Below are positions 1 to 8,356 of a stretch of DNA of 40,843 nt, in pieces. Under the pieces are notes generated by a model, which saw nothing but the letters and a program-made list of their open reading frames with translations, had not been told where the DNA came from and did not search any database. The stretch is from positions 1 to 40,843 of the forward strand of contig JACQSX010000024.1 in the NCBI GenBank assembly GCA_016211105.1. The letters run 5' to 3'. Origin of the DNA: Acidobacteriota bacterium (GTDB taxonomy: Bacteria; Acidobacteriota; UBA6911; JACQSX01). A program made the translations under genes and the position numbers. Every line of letters starts with the position of its first letter. The first letter of the stretch is position 1.

Positions 1-936
1 AGCTACCACAATCATCCCCGCCTCGACCGCACGCTGGGCCGCTAAAGAAAGGGGATCGCTCTTGTAACTTTCGCGCGGTGGATGCCCGGCTGACAAATTA
101 ATGATCCTGATGCCGTAGGCGTTCTTGTTTTGCACGCACCAGTTGAAAGCTGCAATGACGTCACTGGTGCGACCGGAGCCATCATCCCCCAGTGCCTTCA
201 GGGCGATCACGCGGCTGCCCGGGGCCATTCCACTGAAACCCTCGTTTCTCCCTTCTAGATTCGCCCCGATAATCCCAGCCACGTGGGTCCCATGGCCATG
301 TTGATCTTTTCCAGTCCCACCGGAAGCGGTAAAATCTTTGGCCGTAATCAACCTTAGTCCGAAACTACTACTGAGCCCGTCATTAATGCTGATGCCACTG
401 TCGATTACAGCCACAACCACATTCTTGCCAACCAAACCCAAACTTGACTGGGCTTGATCGGCTCCGGTGATCTGAACAATGGGATTCGTGCTTACCGCAC
501 TATCGCTATCCGCTCGGACCTCAGCATCCGAGGAGATGCGAACTACGTCTTGTTCTACCAGGTCGATGAGCCTTTCCAAAGGCACTTCCATAGCCATGCC
601 CTGGATAAGCGACAGGTTTTTGAGCCTTTGTCCTCCCATAGATTCGACGAGACGCCGCCTCTCCAGGTAGTGCATTTCGCTGTCGTTATCTGCCATGGCG
701 ACATTGTTTTCGAATTGAACAATCACTTGAATTTTCCGATTGGGATCCCTAGCTTTGATGCCGGCTATCAGACCCTCCAGCACTTCCGGCGACAAACGTC
801 GCTCAAGTCGCTCAGCCAGACTCTCGCCTGACATCGGAGAAACCACTCGGCCTGCTTGTAAAGGAACAATCAGGAACCCAAGCGTGAAAACAATGACATT
901 TTTGAAAAGGCACGCTTTTCGGGTCATGCGCGCCAT
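1..936 (-). CDS. Secreted subtilisin-like (S8) serine protease, N-terminal part
   Basis: The gene runs off the left edge, so only the first 312 residues are visible and the catalytic serine is outside. Residues 5-29 form a basic then hydrophobic signal peptide. Residues 40-150 look like an inhibitor-type propeptide. The S8 catalytic Asp lies in VVVAVIDSG (Asp179) and the catalytic His in HGHGTHVAG (His215); IINLSAG near 278 matches the substrate-binding strand. The ATG at 936 was chosen because AGGAGG lies 6 nt upstream; the in-frame ATG at 927 is too far from it. The product is probably exported and self-processed. The leader carries two tandem GEMM-I aptamers, so expression probably responds to a cyclic dinucleotide. 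Family assignment is secure; substrate and C-terminal domains cannot be seen. Confidence 0.93.
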   Translation of the reverse strand, partial: MARMTRKACLFKNVIVFTLGFLIVPLQAGRVVSPMSGESLAERLERRLSPEVLEGLIAGIKARDPNRKIQVIVQFENNVAMADNDSEMHYLERRRLVESMGGQRLKNLSLIQGMAMEVPLERLIDLVEQDVVRISSDAEVRADSDSAVSTNPIVQITGADQAQSSLGLVGKNVVVAVIDSGISINDGLSSSFGLRLITAKDFTASGGTGKDQHGHGTHVAGIIGANLEGRNEGFSGMAPGSRVIALKALGDDGSGRTSDVIAAFNWCVQNKNAYGIRIINLSAGHPPRESYKSDPLSLAAQRAVEAGMIVVA

Positions 937-1022
937 TCGAAACCTCCTAACGAGATTAGAACCAGATTAGATTTCGGTGTCCACATAGGCACCGTAGCAT
1001 CCAAAGTATTAGAAATAGAACT

Positions 1023-1122
1023 CCACTTCGGCAGCCAGGCCACCCTGTCCTTGGCGGATTTAGGTCCCGTTGCTTTGCGTCCCCGGGCTTTCGCCTGGGT
1101 TTGCCTTTTCGGTTGGCGGTGC
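1023..1122 (-). promoter_or_regulatory. Cyclic-di-GMP-I (GEMM) riboswitch aptamer, proximal copy
   Basis: Read on the minus strand it has the GEMM-I landmarks in order: AAAAGGCAAACC, a helix capped by a GAAA tetraloop, GGGGACGCAAAG, the tetraloop-receptor-like CCTAAA with its partner GGTGG, and the closing GGCTGCCGAAG. The capped helix contains one A-C mismatch. The base aligned with G20 of the Vc2 riboswitch is G, which fits c-di-GMP rather than the A20 typical of cGAMP-type variants. About 85 nt separate it from the protease ATG at 936. That stretch has a small GGTGCC/GGACACC hairpin (about 979-996) but no U-tract, so control of translation seems likelier than termination; this is inference. 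Confidence 0.88.
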
Positions 1123-1127
1123 CTCCT

Positions 1128-1222
1128 CGATTCGGCAACTGCTCAAACCTTGTTCCAGGCTAGAAATTAGGTTTGCAGTTTTGCGTCCCCAACCTTTCGA
1201 TTGGAGTTGCCTTTCTCGTCTC
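1128..1222 (-). promoter_or_regulatory. Cyclic-di-GMP-I (GEMM) riboswitch aptamer, distal copy
   Basis: This is a second GEMM-I aptamer, directly upstream of the first and about 5 nt from it. On the minus strand it reads GAAAGGCAAC, a CCAATC-GAAA-GGTTGG hairpin, GGGGACGCAAAA, a long paired arm (CTGC-AAACC with GGTTT-GAGCAG) and GTTGCCGAA. The position equivalent to Vc2 G20 is again G. The two copies differ in most helix sequence but keep the ligand-binding core, so both are probably functional. Upstream, from 1223 to 1365, I see no gene or clear promoter; it is the stretch between this leader and the ftsZ stop. Confidence 0.86.
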
Positions 1223-1362
1223 GGCTCCCTTAGTGCTAGTAAAGGATGCTACAGCAGATTGATTTATGTACAGACGGCGCGAGTATACGCTTCACGCGAT
1301 CGCTGTCAAGAACTTTCTTCATCTTGTTAATCTTTCTTCAAGCAGGTGTCAATCGCCTCTTG

Positions 1363-1390
1363 TTCTTAAGAAGGCCTTCTTAAGAAGGCC
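1363..1390. repeat. 14-bp perfect tandem duplication across the ftsZ stop codon
   Basis: Two adjacent identical copies of a 14-bp unit (minus strand GGCCTTCTTAAGAA) occupy 1363-1376 and 1377-1390. Together they contain an 18-bp perfect palindrome. The ftsZ stop TAA (1366-1368) lies in the downstream copy, so the last FtsZ codons come from the duplicated unit. Confidence 0.9.
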
Positions 1391-2523
1391 GGAATATCAA
1401 AACTGTCATTTCCTATGCCTGCGGGCACCGCTTCAAGCTCTGCCGATTTTCGCGTTGTGCTCTTCTCAAATGGATAAATTGTCTTGCGCCGATTCTTCTC
1501 TGTAGTGGCTGTCAGCGACTCCGGCGACGGCAGATCGAATCCGGTTGCGATCACGGTAATCTTGATCTTATCTCCCGCGGAATCGTCAAACACGGAGCCA
1601 AAAATGATGTTGGCTTCATTGTCGGCCGACTCCTGGATAATCCTGGTAGCCTCGCTCACTTCGTGCAAGGTCATGGAGCGACTGCCAGTGATGTTGATCA
1701 ATACTCCCTTGGCTCCTTGAATGGATGTCTCCTCCAGTAGCGGACTGCTGATTGCTTTTTGCGCCGCGACAACCGCCCGATTTTCACCGGATGCGACACC
1801 GGTCCCCATCAAGGCCATTCCCATACCGGTCATGATTGTCTTTACATCCGCAAAGTCGAGATTGATCACTCCCGTGACGGTGATCAGATCGGAAATGCCT
1901 TGTACTGCCTGGCGCAGAATATCGTCTGCGATCTTGAAGGCCTCCTGCAGCGTCGTTCCCGGCGCCACCGTGTGTAGCAACCTCTCGTTGGGAATCGTAA
2001 TCACGGTGTCAACCGAATCCTTCAGTTCGGCCAACCCCGTTTCTGCCTGGGCCATACGCCGTTTACCCTCAAAGTGAAACGGCTTTGTGACAACGGCAAC
2101 CGTGAGAGCACTCAACTCAGAGGCAAGGCTTGCCAGAATGGGCGCCGCGCCGGTACCCGTCCCTCCGCCCAAGCCTGCCGTGATAAACACCATATCAGCG
2201 CCATCTACCAGCTCAATGATCTTTTCGGTATCTTCCAAGGCGGCTTGGCGACCGATCTCCGGATTCGCCCCGGCCCCCAACCCTTTGGTCAGGCGCGATC
2301 CCAGTTGGAGTTTCATCGGAGCGAGGGAGGTGCGAAGGGCCTGTAAATCAGTGTTTGCGGAGATGAACTCAACCCCTTCAATCCCGGCTTCAATCATGCG
2401 GTTGACCGCATTTCCACCTCCTCCCCCGATCCCGATGACCTTGATTCGGGCGCCATTTGCGGCACCCTCGTCAAACGAAAATCGAATATTATGATCGTCA
2501 TCTTTTACCCGCTCTCTTTGCAT
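1366..2523 (-). CDS. ftsZ: Cell division GTPase FtsZ
   Basis: FtsZ is the tubulin-like GTPase that polymerises into the cytokinetic ring. The 385-residue product has the tubulin signature GGGTGTG at 119-125, the N-terminal nucleotide loop [10 protein letters not shown] near 31-40 and the synergy loop NLDFADV at 221-227 that completes GTP hydrolysis in the next subunit. A linker of about 45 residues follows, ending in the partner-binding peptide [11 protein letters not shown] chose ATG 2523 because GGAGGG lies 5 nt upstream; a TTG at 2547 is in frame but unsupported. It is the last gene of the dcw cluster, 79 nt after ftsA, with a strong hairpin in that gap. The tail is altered by a 14-bp tandem duplication. 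Confidence 0.98.
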   Translation of the reverse strand: MQRERVKDDDHNIRFSFDEGAANGARIKVIGIGGGGGNAVNRMIEAGIEGVEFISANTDLQALRTSLAPMKLQLGSRLTKGLGAGANPEIGRQAALEDTEKIIELVDGADMVFITAGLGGGTGTGAAPILASLASELSALTVAVVTKPFHFEGKRRMAQAETGLAELKDSVDTVITIPNERLLHTVAPGTTLQEAFKIADDILRQAVQGISDLITVTGVINLDFADVKTIMTGMGMALMGTGVASGENRAVVAAQKAISSPLLEETSIQGAKGVLINITGSRSMTLHEVSEATRIIQESADNEANIIFGSVFDDSAGDKIKITVIATGFDLPSPESLTATTEKNRRKTIYPFEKSTTRKSAELEAVPAGIGNDSFDIPAFLRRPS

Positions 2524-2556
2524 GAACCCTCCAAAATTGAATCGCAACGTTGGTAC

Positions 2557-2589
2557 CCGCGCCGGCCTAAGTGGTCCGGGCCGGCGCGG
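2557..2589 (-). promoter_or_regulatory. GC-rich hairpin between ftsA and ftsZ
   Basis: A perfect 11-bp inverted repeat (CCGCGCCGGCC and its complement) with an 11-nt loop fills the middle of the ftsA-ftsZ gap. It starts 13 nt after the ftsA stop codon and ends 33 nt before the ftsZ ATG. No U-tract follows on either strand, so it is not a standard intrinsic terminator. It could stabilise or set the 5' end of an ftsZ transcript. Confidence 0.8.
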
Positions 2590-2602
2590 ATCTACACAAC
2601 GA

Positions 2603-3856
2603 TCAAGCCATCAACTGTGAAAACCAGTAACGCATCTTTCCTGAGGCTTTTTCCAGCAAGCCATGGGAAATGGCCGGCCTTACTACTTTCTGTTCGTGTC
2701 CTCTCAACACATTTCGCCCATAAATCAGGAGTCCTGCTGCTGCGGAATAAGCTGGGTTGCTCGAAATATCGCCCAACTCGAATGATCCTGCAGTGCAACC
2801 GACACGCACCGGCATCCCCAAGACTTGTTCCGCCACGACATCCATTCCTTCCAGCGCCGCCATTCCTCCCGTAATAACCGCCCCGGCGACTAACTCACGG
2901 CGACACCCCCACGATTCGAGCCTCTCATTCACCAGTCCGAATAATTCCTCGGCGCGCGCTTGTATGATCTGGCAAAGCATCTCTCGACTGACCAGTCTCA
3001 CGCTGTTGCCCGCGATCGACCTGACTTCCAAAAGCTCCTCTAGTGTTACCAGCGATGCGTGAGCACACCCGTGTTCCCTTTTGAGTCTGTCGGCCTCACC
3101 CAGCGGCGCTCTGAGACCGATGGATGTGTCCTTGGTAAAATGATTCCCCCCCATCGGTATGCTTTCTGAGTGCCACGGACCTCCCCTCAGGAAAACCGCA
3201 ATGTCGGTGCTGCCACCGCCAATGTCAATCATGGCCGCGCCTAATTCCTTTTCGTCGGCGGTCAGCACAGCCAAAGCCGAAGCAACTTGCGGCATCACCG
3301 TACCGGCGACTATCAAACCGCTCTTGTTGACGGCATTGACAATGTTTTGCACGCCGGTGGCGGCGTTCAGAAGCACGTGAATCCGCACCTCAAGTTGTTC
3401 TCCTGTCATCCCCAAAGGGTCCGAAATGCCAGTTTGCCCGTCCAAGGTAAATTCCTGAGGTAGCACATGCAGGATCACCATACCATCCGGAATCTTGAAA
3501 TTTTTGGCCACATCGATGACATCGTAAATGTCGTCCTGACTCACCTCGCGCGCTTTGCCCTTTATATTGGCGCTGCCGACCATATTCATTCCCGGCAGTG
3601 GTCCCCCTCCAGTAGTCACGAACACAGACTCGAGCGCTGCCTGCGCCTCCGCCTCTGCTTTTTGGACCGAACTGCGAATCGAATCAACCAACATTGCGAG
3701 GCTGGTGACTCCCCCCCGCCTGTAGCCTTCGGTTTGTGACACTCCCATCCCCAGAACATTGATGTTTTCATCGCTCAGCTCGGCAATTAAGGTACATATT
3801 TTGGAGGAGCCAATATCCAGTCCCGCGATCAAATTGCTTTTCTTCGCCAACTTCAT
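2603..3856 (-). CDS. ftsA: Cell division protein FtsA
   Basis: FtsA is the actin-like ATPase that tethers FtsZ to the membrane and recruits later division proteins. The 417-residue product has the actin-type phosphate-1 loop GLDIGSSKI at 12-20 and phosphate-2 loop [12 protein letters not shown] at 209-220, with the FtsA-specific 1C region between. The C-terminus, [12 protein letters not shown], is an amphipathic helix with aromatic and basic residues, as expected for membrane targeting. The start ATG has purine-rich GAGAGGGAAAAGG immediately upstream. It follows ftsQ by 11 nt and is probably cotranscribed with it. Confidence 0.98.
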   Translation of the reverse strand: MKLAKKSNLIAGLDIGSSKICTLIAELSDENINVLGMGVSQTEGYRRGGVTSLAMLVDSIRSSVQKAEAEAQAALESVFVTTGGGPLPGMNMVGSANIKGKAREVSQDDIYDVIDVAKNFKIPDGMVILHVLPQEFTLDGQTGISDPLGMTGEQLEVRIHVLLNAATGVQNIVNAVNKSGLIVAGTVMPQVASALAVLTADEKELGAAMIDIGGGSTDIAVFLRGGPWHSESIPMGGNHFTKDTSIGLRAPLGEADRLKREHGCAHASLVTLEELLEVRSIAGNSVRLVSREMLCQIIQARAEELFGLVNERLESWGCRRELVAGAVITGGMAALEGMDVVAEQVLGMPVRVGCTAGSFELGDISSNPAYSAAAGLLIYGRNVLRGHEQKVVRPAISHGLLEKASGKMRYWFSQLMA

Positions 3857-3867
3857 CCTTTTCCCTC

Positions 3868-4746
3868 TCAGCCAGAATGGTCGTCCTTCACAGGAATGGT
3901 GGAATTACCCCCACTCTTGGTGTGGAAGATAATTCTGTGTTCCATGCTCAAATCCACCGAGTCCATGGCGCCGTACTTGGCGGTAAGATCCGCCATCAGA
4001 TCCTGCTTGGAGAGGTAAGTTTGGTATCTTTCTCTATAGTTCGAATCTCCCAGGAACACTTTGATTGGATAGTTCAAAGGCACGACCGCGACCCGATTGG
4101 ACTCGGTTACATCAATTTCTGAAATCTTGTCCGAGAGGCGTTCTGCCCCTGAGTCCAGTTCCATCAGCAGCCGCATTACCGTTTCCATTTTCACCTGGTT
4201 GACATCGGAAACATTTTCTTGCGTAGAATTCTCCAATCCGCGAACCACCGGCAGATCGAGATGCTGAAATCGTGGCCCGTAAAGTTCTAGAACAACTCCT
4301 TGTCGGTCCACCAGAAACAATTCATTTTCCATCCTTGCCAAGGCAACCGGCTGGCGCTCGACGAGGAGAATCGCAAGCTTGCTGGGAAACACGCGCCGCA
4401 CCAAACACGTCTGCACCCAGGATTGGGCTTCTATAAACTCACGGACCTTCCCCAACCGGATGCGATAAAGATTGCGGGGAAGCTCCTCTGACAACACCCG
4501 GCGAATCTCTGTTTCATTCGCACGGCTGTTTCCCAATATCTGTACTTCGGTCAGATTGAAAACGCCGCTCCTGATCACAAATCCGTACAGCGCGACGCCG
4601 AAAGCAGCCAACAACAACGCCATGAACGTGCGCGCACACATGAAGAGAAACCTGATCCAGAGCGAACGACCTTCACGGTTCCTCTTGATGTCGCGTTTCT
4701 TTTGTTTGATTAAATGTTGTTCTTCAAACTCCACATCAATTGCCAT
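3868..4746 (-). CDS. ftsQ: Cell division protein FtsQ
   Basis: FtsQ is a bitopic inner-membrane protein that links the cytoplasmic ring to the periplasmic FtsB/FtsL complex. The 292-residue product has a charged cytoplasmic tail (1-30), one membrane helix (about 38-58), a POTRA domain beginning FNLTEVQILGNSRANETEI (63-81), then the beta domain. I chose ATG 4746, which overlaps the murC end by 11 nt, over an upstream in-frame start that would give an unusual Cys-rich extension. In many clusters ddl or murB precede ftsQ; here murC does. The fold and position make the assignment firm, although FtsQ sequences diverge widely. Confidence 0.93.
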   Translation of the reverse strand: MAIDVEFEEQHLIKQKKRDIKRNREGRSLWIRFLFMCARTFMALLLAAFGVALYGFVIRSGVFNLTEVQILGNSRANETEIRRVLSEELPRNLYRIRLGKVREFIEAQSWVQTCLVRRVFPSKLAILLVERQPVALARMENELFLVDRQGVVLELYGPRFQHLDLPVVRGLENSTQENVSDVNQVKMETVMRLLMELDSGAERLSDKISEIDVTESNRVAVVPLNYPIKVFLGDSNYRERYQTYLSKQDLMADLTAKYGAMDSVDLSMEHRIIFHTKSGGNSTIPVKDDHSG

Positions 4747-6115
4747 CGTTGCCTCGCCACCTTTGCAAAATTTCTTCGCCCACACGGTATACATCGCCGG
4801 CGCCAACGGTAAGCAGCAGGTCACCTTCTCGCAGAGTCTTTAAGACTTCTTCTACGATCTGCCAACTTTCAGCAAAACGGGCCGTGGGATGGCCAGCGCG
4901 CGAAATCGCCTCGGCCAATCGCGCGGCGCTTACCCCAGCCAGAGGGTCTTCCCCTGCTGAGTAAATATCCATGACAAACAACACGTCTGCATCCTGAAAG
5001 CTACCAGCAAAGGCGGCAAACAGATCTCTTGTTCGAGTGTATCTGTGAGGCTGGAATATCACGACCAAGCGTCGCCGCGAGGATCTGGCAGTTTTCAGCG
5101 TAGCCTGGATCTCGGTGGGATGATGACCGTAGTCGTCATAGAAAAGCACGCCCCCGGCGCTCCCCTTATTCTCCATCCGTCGCGTCACACCCCCGAAATG
5201 CGACAGCGTCTCCAGAGTCATTTCGGGAGCGATTCCCAGAAGCAACGATATTCCGATGACCGACAAAGAATTCAGAACGTTGTGCGTCCCCGGCACGGGC
5301 AATCGCACATCACCCCAGATCTGTCCTTGCCGCCGGACTCTAAACCTAGAACCCTGAAAGGTCTCTTCGATACACTCTGCGGTAAGGCACGCAGAATTGC
5401 GAAAGCCGTAGGTGATCGGGTGGCGGTGAATTCCTGGTAGAATCCGCCGTACGCGTAGGTCGTCCACACACAATACGCAGCGCGACGGATCCGGCAGCCG
5501 ATTGGCAAACTGCTGAAAGGCGGACATCAGCTCTTCTTCGCCCCGGTAAGCGACCATATGCTCCAGATCAATGTTCGTAATGACCGCCATCTCAGGCTGC
5601 AGTTTCAGGAAGGAACGATCGCTCTCGTCTGTTTCCGCGACCAGATACTCGCCTTTCCCCAATCGGGCGTTGCCGCCCAGTTGGTTTACCACGCCCCCAA
5701 CCAGACAAGTTGGGTCCAGACCGGCATTGAGCAGCAGCATTGCAATCATGGCAGTGGTTGTCGTCTTGCCATGAGATCCTGCAACCGCAATTCCCCTCTT
5801 CTCGGCCATCAACTCGGCCAGCAAATCGCCGCGGGACGCTACATGAATTCCCCGCCTCTTGGCCTCAACTACTTCTGCGTTGTCATCGGGCACTGCCGAG
5901 CTGACGACTACCAAATCGGGATTTCGCAGGTTTTGCTCCCGGTGTCGACCAACGAAGACCTCAATTCCTAGCTCGCGCAGCTTCTCCGTCTGAGATGATG
6001 CTCTCAGATCGCTTCCTGACACGTCGTGCCCCAGTTCCGAAAGCAGCAGTGCCAGGGCGCTCATGCCAATACCTCCAACACCAACAAAGTGCACTCGTAA
6101 CTTTCGCTCCAACAT
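4736..6115 (-). CDS. murC: UDP-N-acetylmuramate--L-alanine ligase MurC
   Basis: MurC uses ATP to add L-alanine to UDP-N-acetylmuramic acid, the first peptide-forming step of peptidoglycan precursor synthesis in the cytoplasm. The 459-residue product starts with the UDP-substrate loop VHFVGVGGIGMSALA (8-22) and carries the Mur ligase ATP loop GSHGKTTTT at 113-121. EATDESDRSF-like and YDDYGHHPTEI segments are typical of MurC. The ATG lies 2 nt after the murG stop (TGACCATG), so translation is probably coupled. No murB, which makes the MurC substrate, is found in the cluster. Confidence 0.98.
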   Translation of the reverse strand: MLERKLRVHFVGVGGIGMSALALLLSELGHDVSGSDLRASSQTEKLRELGIEVFVGRHREQNLRNPDLVVVSSAVPDDNAEVVEAKRRGIHVASRGDLLAELMAEKRGIAVAGSHGKTTTTAMIAMLLLNAGLDPTCLVGGVVNQLGGNARLGKGEYLVAETDESDRSFLKLQPEMAVITNIDLEHMVAYRGEEELMSAFQQFANRLPDPSRCVLCVDDLRVRRILPGIHRHPITYGFRNSACLTAECIEETFQGSRFRVRRQGQIWGDVRLPVPGTHNVLNSLSVIGISLLLGIAPEMTLETLSHFGGVTRRMENKGSAGGVLFYDDYGHHPTEIQATLKTARSSRRRLVVIFQPHRYTRTRDLFAAFAGSFQDADVLFVMDIYSAGEDPLAGVSAARLAEAISRAGHPTARFAESWQIVEEVLKTLREGDLLLTVGAGDVYRVGEEILQRWRGNDGN

Positions 6116-6117
6116 GG

Positions 6118-7203
6118 TCAGTTTGCGCCACCATCAATCAAACTAAGCGCCAGATCAATGATCATTTCCGCGCTCCCGGGAGCAGAAAACTGCCGGATGG
6201 CGGTCTCCATCACTCTCCGCTCTTCCGGGTGTTGATAAAGATCAATAATGTGCTGAAACAGGGTTGCGCCACTCAATTCAGACTGCGGCAGAAGACGTGC
6301 GGCGCCTTTGGCCTTCAGGCTCTGTGCGTTCATCGTCTGATGGTTGTCCGTCGCAAACGGAAAAGGAATCAGCAAGGCGCACTTTCCGGCAGCCGCCAAT
6401 TCCGCGATCGTGGAGGCGCCAGCCCGACAAACCACAACTCTGGCAAGGGCCATCGCCTGTGCCATCTCATCGATGAACGGCCGCACGCTCCACCAGTCCG
6501 ACTGGTAATGGCGGTAGCTTTCATATTCTGCCGCGCCTGTTTGATGAATCACCTTCAGATTCGGAATTTCGGCTTTAAGCAAAGGGATGGCCTCTGCGAC
6601 GGCGGCATTGACGGCTCGGCTGCCCTGGCTGCCTCCAAAAACCAACAGCGTGAAGTCTTGGGACATGACTGGAGACACGAGAAAGAATTCCTTCCGAACA
6701 GGAATCCCAGTAATTCGGGCCTTTGCCCCAAAGTAGCGTTGCGTTTCTGGAAACGCGACGGCTGCCAACCGAATGGTCCGCGATAGCCACCGATTGGTAA
6801 TCCCCGGCTTGACATTGGGCTCTACCACCATCGTCGGGATTCGCTGCAGGCCAGCCGCCAATATTGCAGGACCTGAGGCATACCCTCCCACACCGATGGC
6901 CGCATGAGGACGGAAGACCCGAATCATTTGAATGCAGTGGAACAAGGAAGCGGGAAGTTTCAATAAATTCCTCACTTGCCGCAAACGCGAGACACCCTTC
7001 AACTGAGAGACATCCAGCAACTGCAGGGGAATCCCCCTCTGTGCCACCAGTGTTTCTTCCAGGCGGCCGCGCGCGCCTACGAATAAGACTTCATTTCCCT
7101 CCATCCTGCTTTTCCATTCCTGCGCCAAGGCGATACCGATAAAAATGTGGCCGCCCGTGCCTCCTCCGGCAATGAGCAACCGCCACGGTCCCCTTCCGCC
7201 CAT
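6118..7203 (-). CDS. murG: UDP-GlcNAc:lipid I N-acetylglucosaminyltransferase MurG
   Basis: MurG transfers GlcNAc to lipid I, making lipid II on the cytoplasmic face of the inner membrane. The 361-residue GT-B glycosyltransferase shows the first glycine loop GGGTGGHI at 13-20, the second loop VFGGSQGSRAVN in the C-terminal half, and the UDP-GlcNAc site CRAGASTIAELAAAGK followed by PFPFATDNHQ. The ATG directly abuts the ftsW stop codon (TAAATG). Length and motifs match the family without gaps. Confidence 0.98.
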   Translation of the reverse strand: MGGRGPWRLLIAGGGTGGHIFIGIALAQEWKSRMEGNEVLFVGARGRLEETLVAQRGIPLQLLDVSQLKGVSRLRQVRNLLKLPASLFHCIQMIRVFRPHAAIGVGGYASGPAILAAGLQRIPTMVVEPNVKPGITNRWLSRTIRLAAVAFPETQRYFGAKARITGIPVRKEFFLVSPVMSQDFTLLVFGGSQGSRAVNAAVAEAIPLLKAEIPNLKVIHQTGAAEYESYRHYQSDWWSVRPFIDEMAQAMALARVVVCRAGASTIAELAAAGKCALLIPFPFATDNHQTMNAQSLKAKGAARLLPQSELSGATLFQHIIDLYQHPEERRVMETAIRQFSAPGSAEMIIDLALSLIDGGAN

Positions 7204-8334
7204 TTACAGCTCAACGCGATCGTTCAGTTGGGAAGAAATGTTTAAAAGCAACCCCACGCTCAAGAAACTGGCCATCAAGGAAGACCCCCCCATACTGATA
7301 AACGGCAGGGGGAGTCCTTTGCTAGGAACCAGGCTGAGCACAACACTGATGTTGATCAAGGCTTGCGCCACCACCAGAACGGTCAATCCTAGTGCCAGAA
7401 AGCCTCCGAAACAATCCTTCGCGCGCGCCGCGATCCGCAAGCCGCGCCAGAAGAAGAGCGCAAACAGCAATAGGACCAAGCTACAGCCCCAGAGACCCAG
7501 TTCTTCGCCAATCACGGCATAGATGAAATCGGTGTGCGGCATTGGCAAGAAAAACAATTTTTGTTTGCCCGCAGCCAGACCGGTTCCCCACAGGCCACCA
7601 CTGCCCACAGCAATCAGGGATTGACGGATCTGGTAGCCGATTCCTAATGGGTCTTGAAAGGGGTTCAAAAATACAAGCATGCGGTTTCGGCGGTACGACA
7701 CATGGAATACCAGCATATACAGCGCTGGAGCCGCTACCAGGAGAGCTCCCAGTAGATAGCGCAATTGCAAGCCTGCCGCAAACAGCAAAATGGCGGTAGC
7801 AAGTAAAACATAGCTGCTGGTCCCCAGATCCGGCTCCTTCAGAATGAGCAGCGCGAACAGGCCCACGACCAACAAACAGGGGGCCAAACCCTTGCGCCAG
7901 TACTTGATCATTTCCTGCCTACGGCTCAAGTGGGAAGAAACAAAAATCACCAACAAAACTTTCACAAATTCCGACGGCTGCAACGTAATGCCGGCAAAAC
8001 GAATCCAGCGTCTAGCTCCGTTCACGGCAGGGAAGAAAAAAACTGCCAGCAACGCGATCAACGAAAGGCTGAGGGCGAGAAATAAGAAGCGGGAAGAAGC
8101 AAGTTTGCGATAGTCGATTTTCATTCCACACAGCATCAGCACAATTCCACCGGCGGCAAACATTGCCTGTCTGAAAAAATAATAGAAACTGCTGCCATGC
8201 TCCTGTCGAGCCATCACCATCGAGGCGCTATAGACCATGGCAAGGCCGAAGAACGACAACACAAGGCTGATCCAAAGCAAAACCTTATCCGAGGAACAGA
8301 ACGCAGAGGAATGCAGTGAAACGTCAGAATGCAC
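7204..8334 (-). CDS. ftsW: SEDS-family peptidoglycan polymerase FtsW
   Basis: FtsW is the polytopic SEDS glycosyltransferase that polymerises lipid II at the septum together with FtsI. The 376-residue protein has about ten hydrophobic helices. It carries SEDS hallmarks: GARRWIRFAGITLQPSEFVK, the KEPDLGTS segment and PHTDFIYAVIGEELG, and ends near LPFISMGGSSL. I chose the GTG at 8334 because GGAGAGG lies 5 nt upstream and it falls just after the murD stop. An in-frame GTG at 8385 would add 17 residues. It sits between murD and murG. Confidence 0.97.
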   Translation of the reverse strand: MHSDVSLHSSAFCSSDKVLLWISLVLSFFGLAMVYSASMVMARQEHGSSFYYFFRQAMFAAGGIVLMLCGMKIDYRKLASSRFLFLALSLSLIALLAVFFFPAVNGARRWIRFAGITLQPSEFVKVLLVIFVSSHLSRRQEMIKYWRKGLAPCLLVVGLFALLILKEPDLGTSSYVLLATAILLFAAGLQLRYLLGALLVAAPALYMLVFHVSYRRNRMLVFLNPFQDPLGIGYQIRQSLIAVGSGGLWGTGLAAGKQKLFFLPMPHTDFIYAVIGEELGLWGCSLVLLLFALFFWRGLRIAARAKDCFGGFLALGLTVLVVAQALINISVVLSLVPSKGLPLPFISMGGSSLMASFLSVGLLLNISSQLNDRVEL

Positions 8335-8356
8335 TTGTACCTCTCCATCCTTTCGT

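Noticed and set aside
979..996. Hairpin after the proximal riboswitch as an intrinsic terminator
   Set aside because: Stem is short, has a bulge and lacks a U-tract.
5995..6786. 263-codon plus-strand frame across murC/murG
   Set aside because: Antisense to two well-supported genes with no features of its own.
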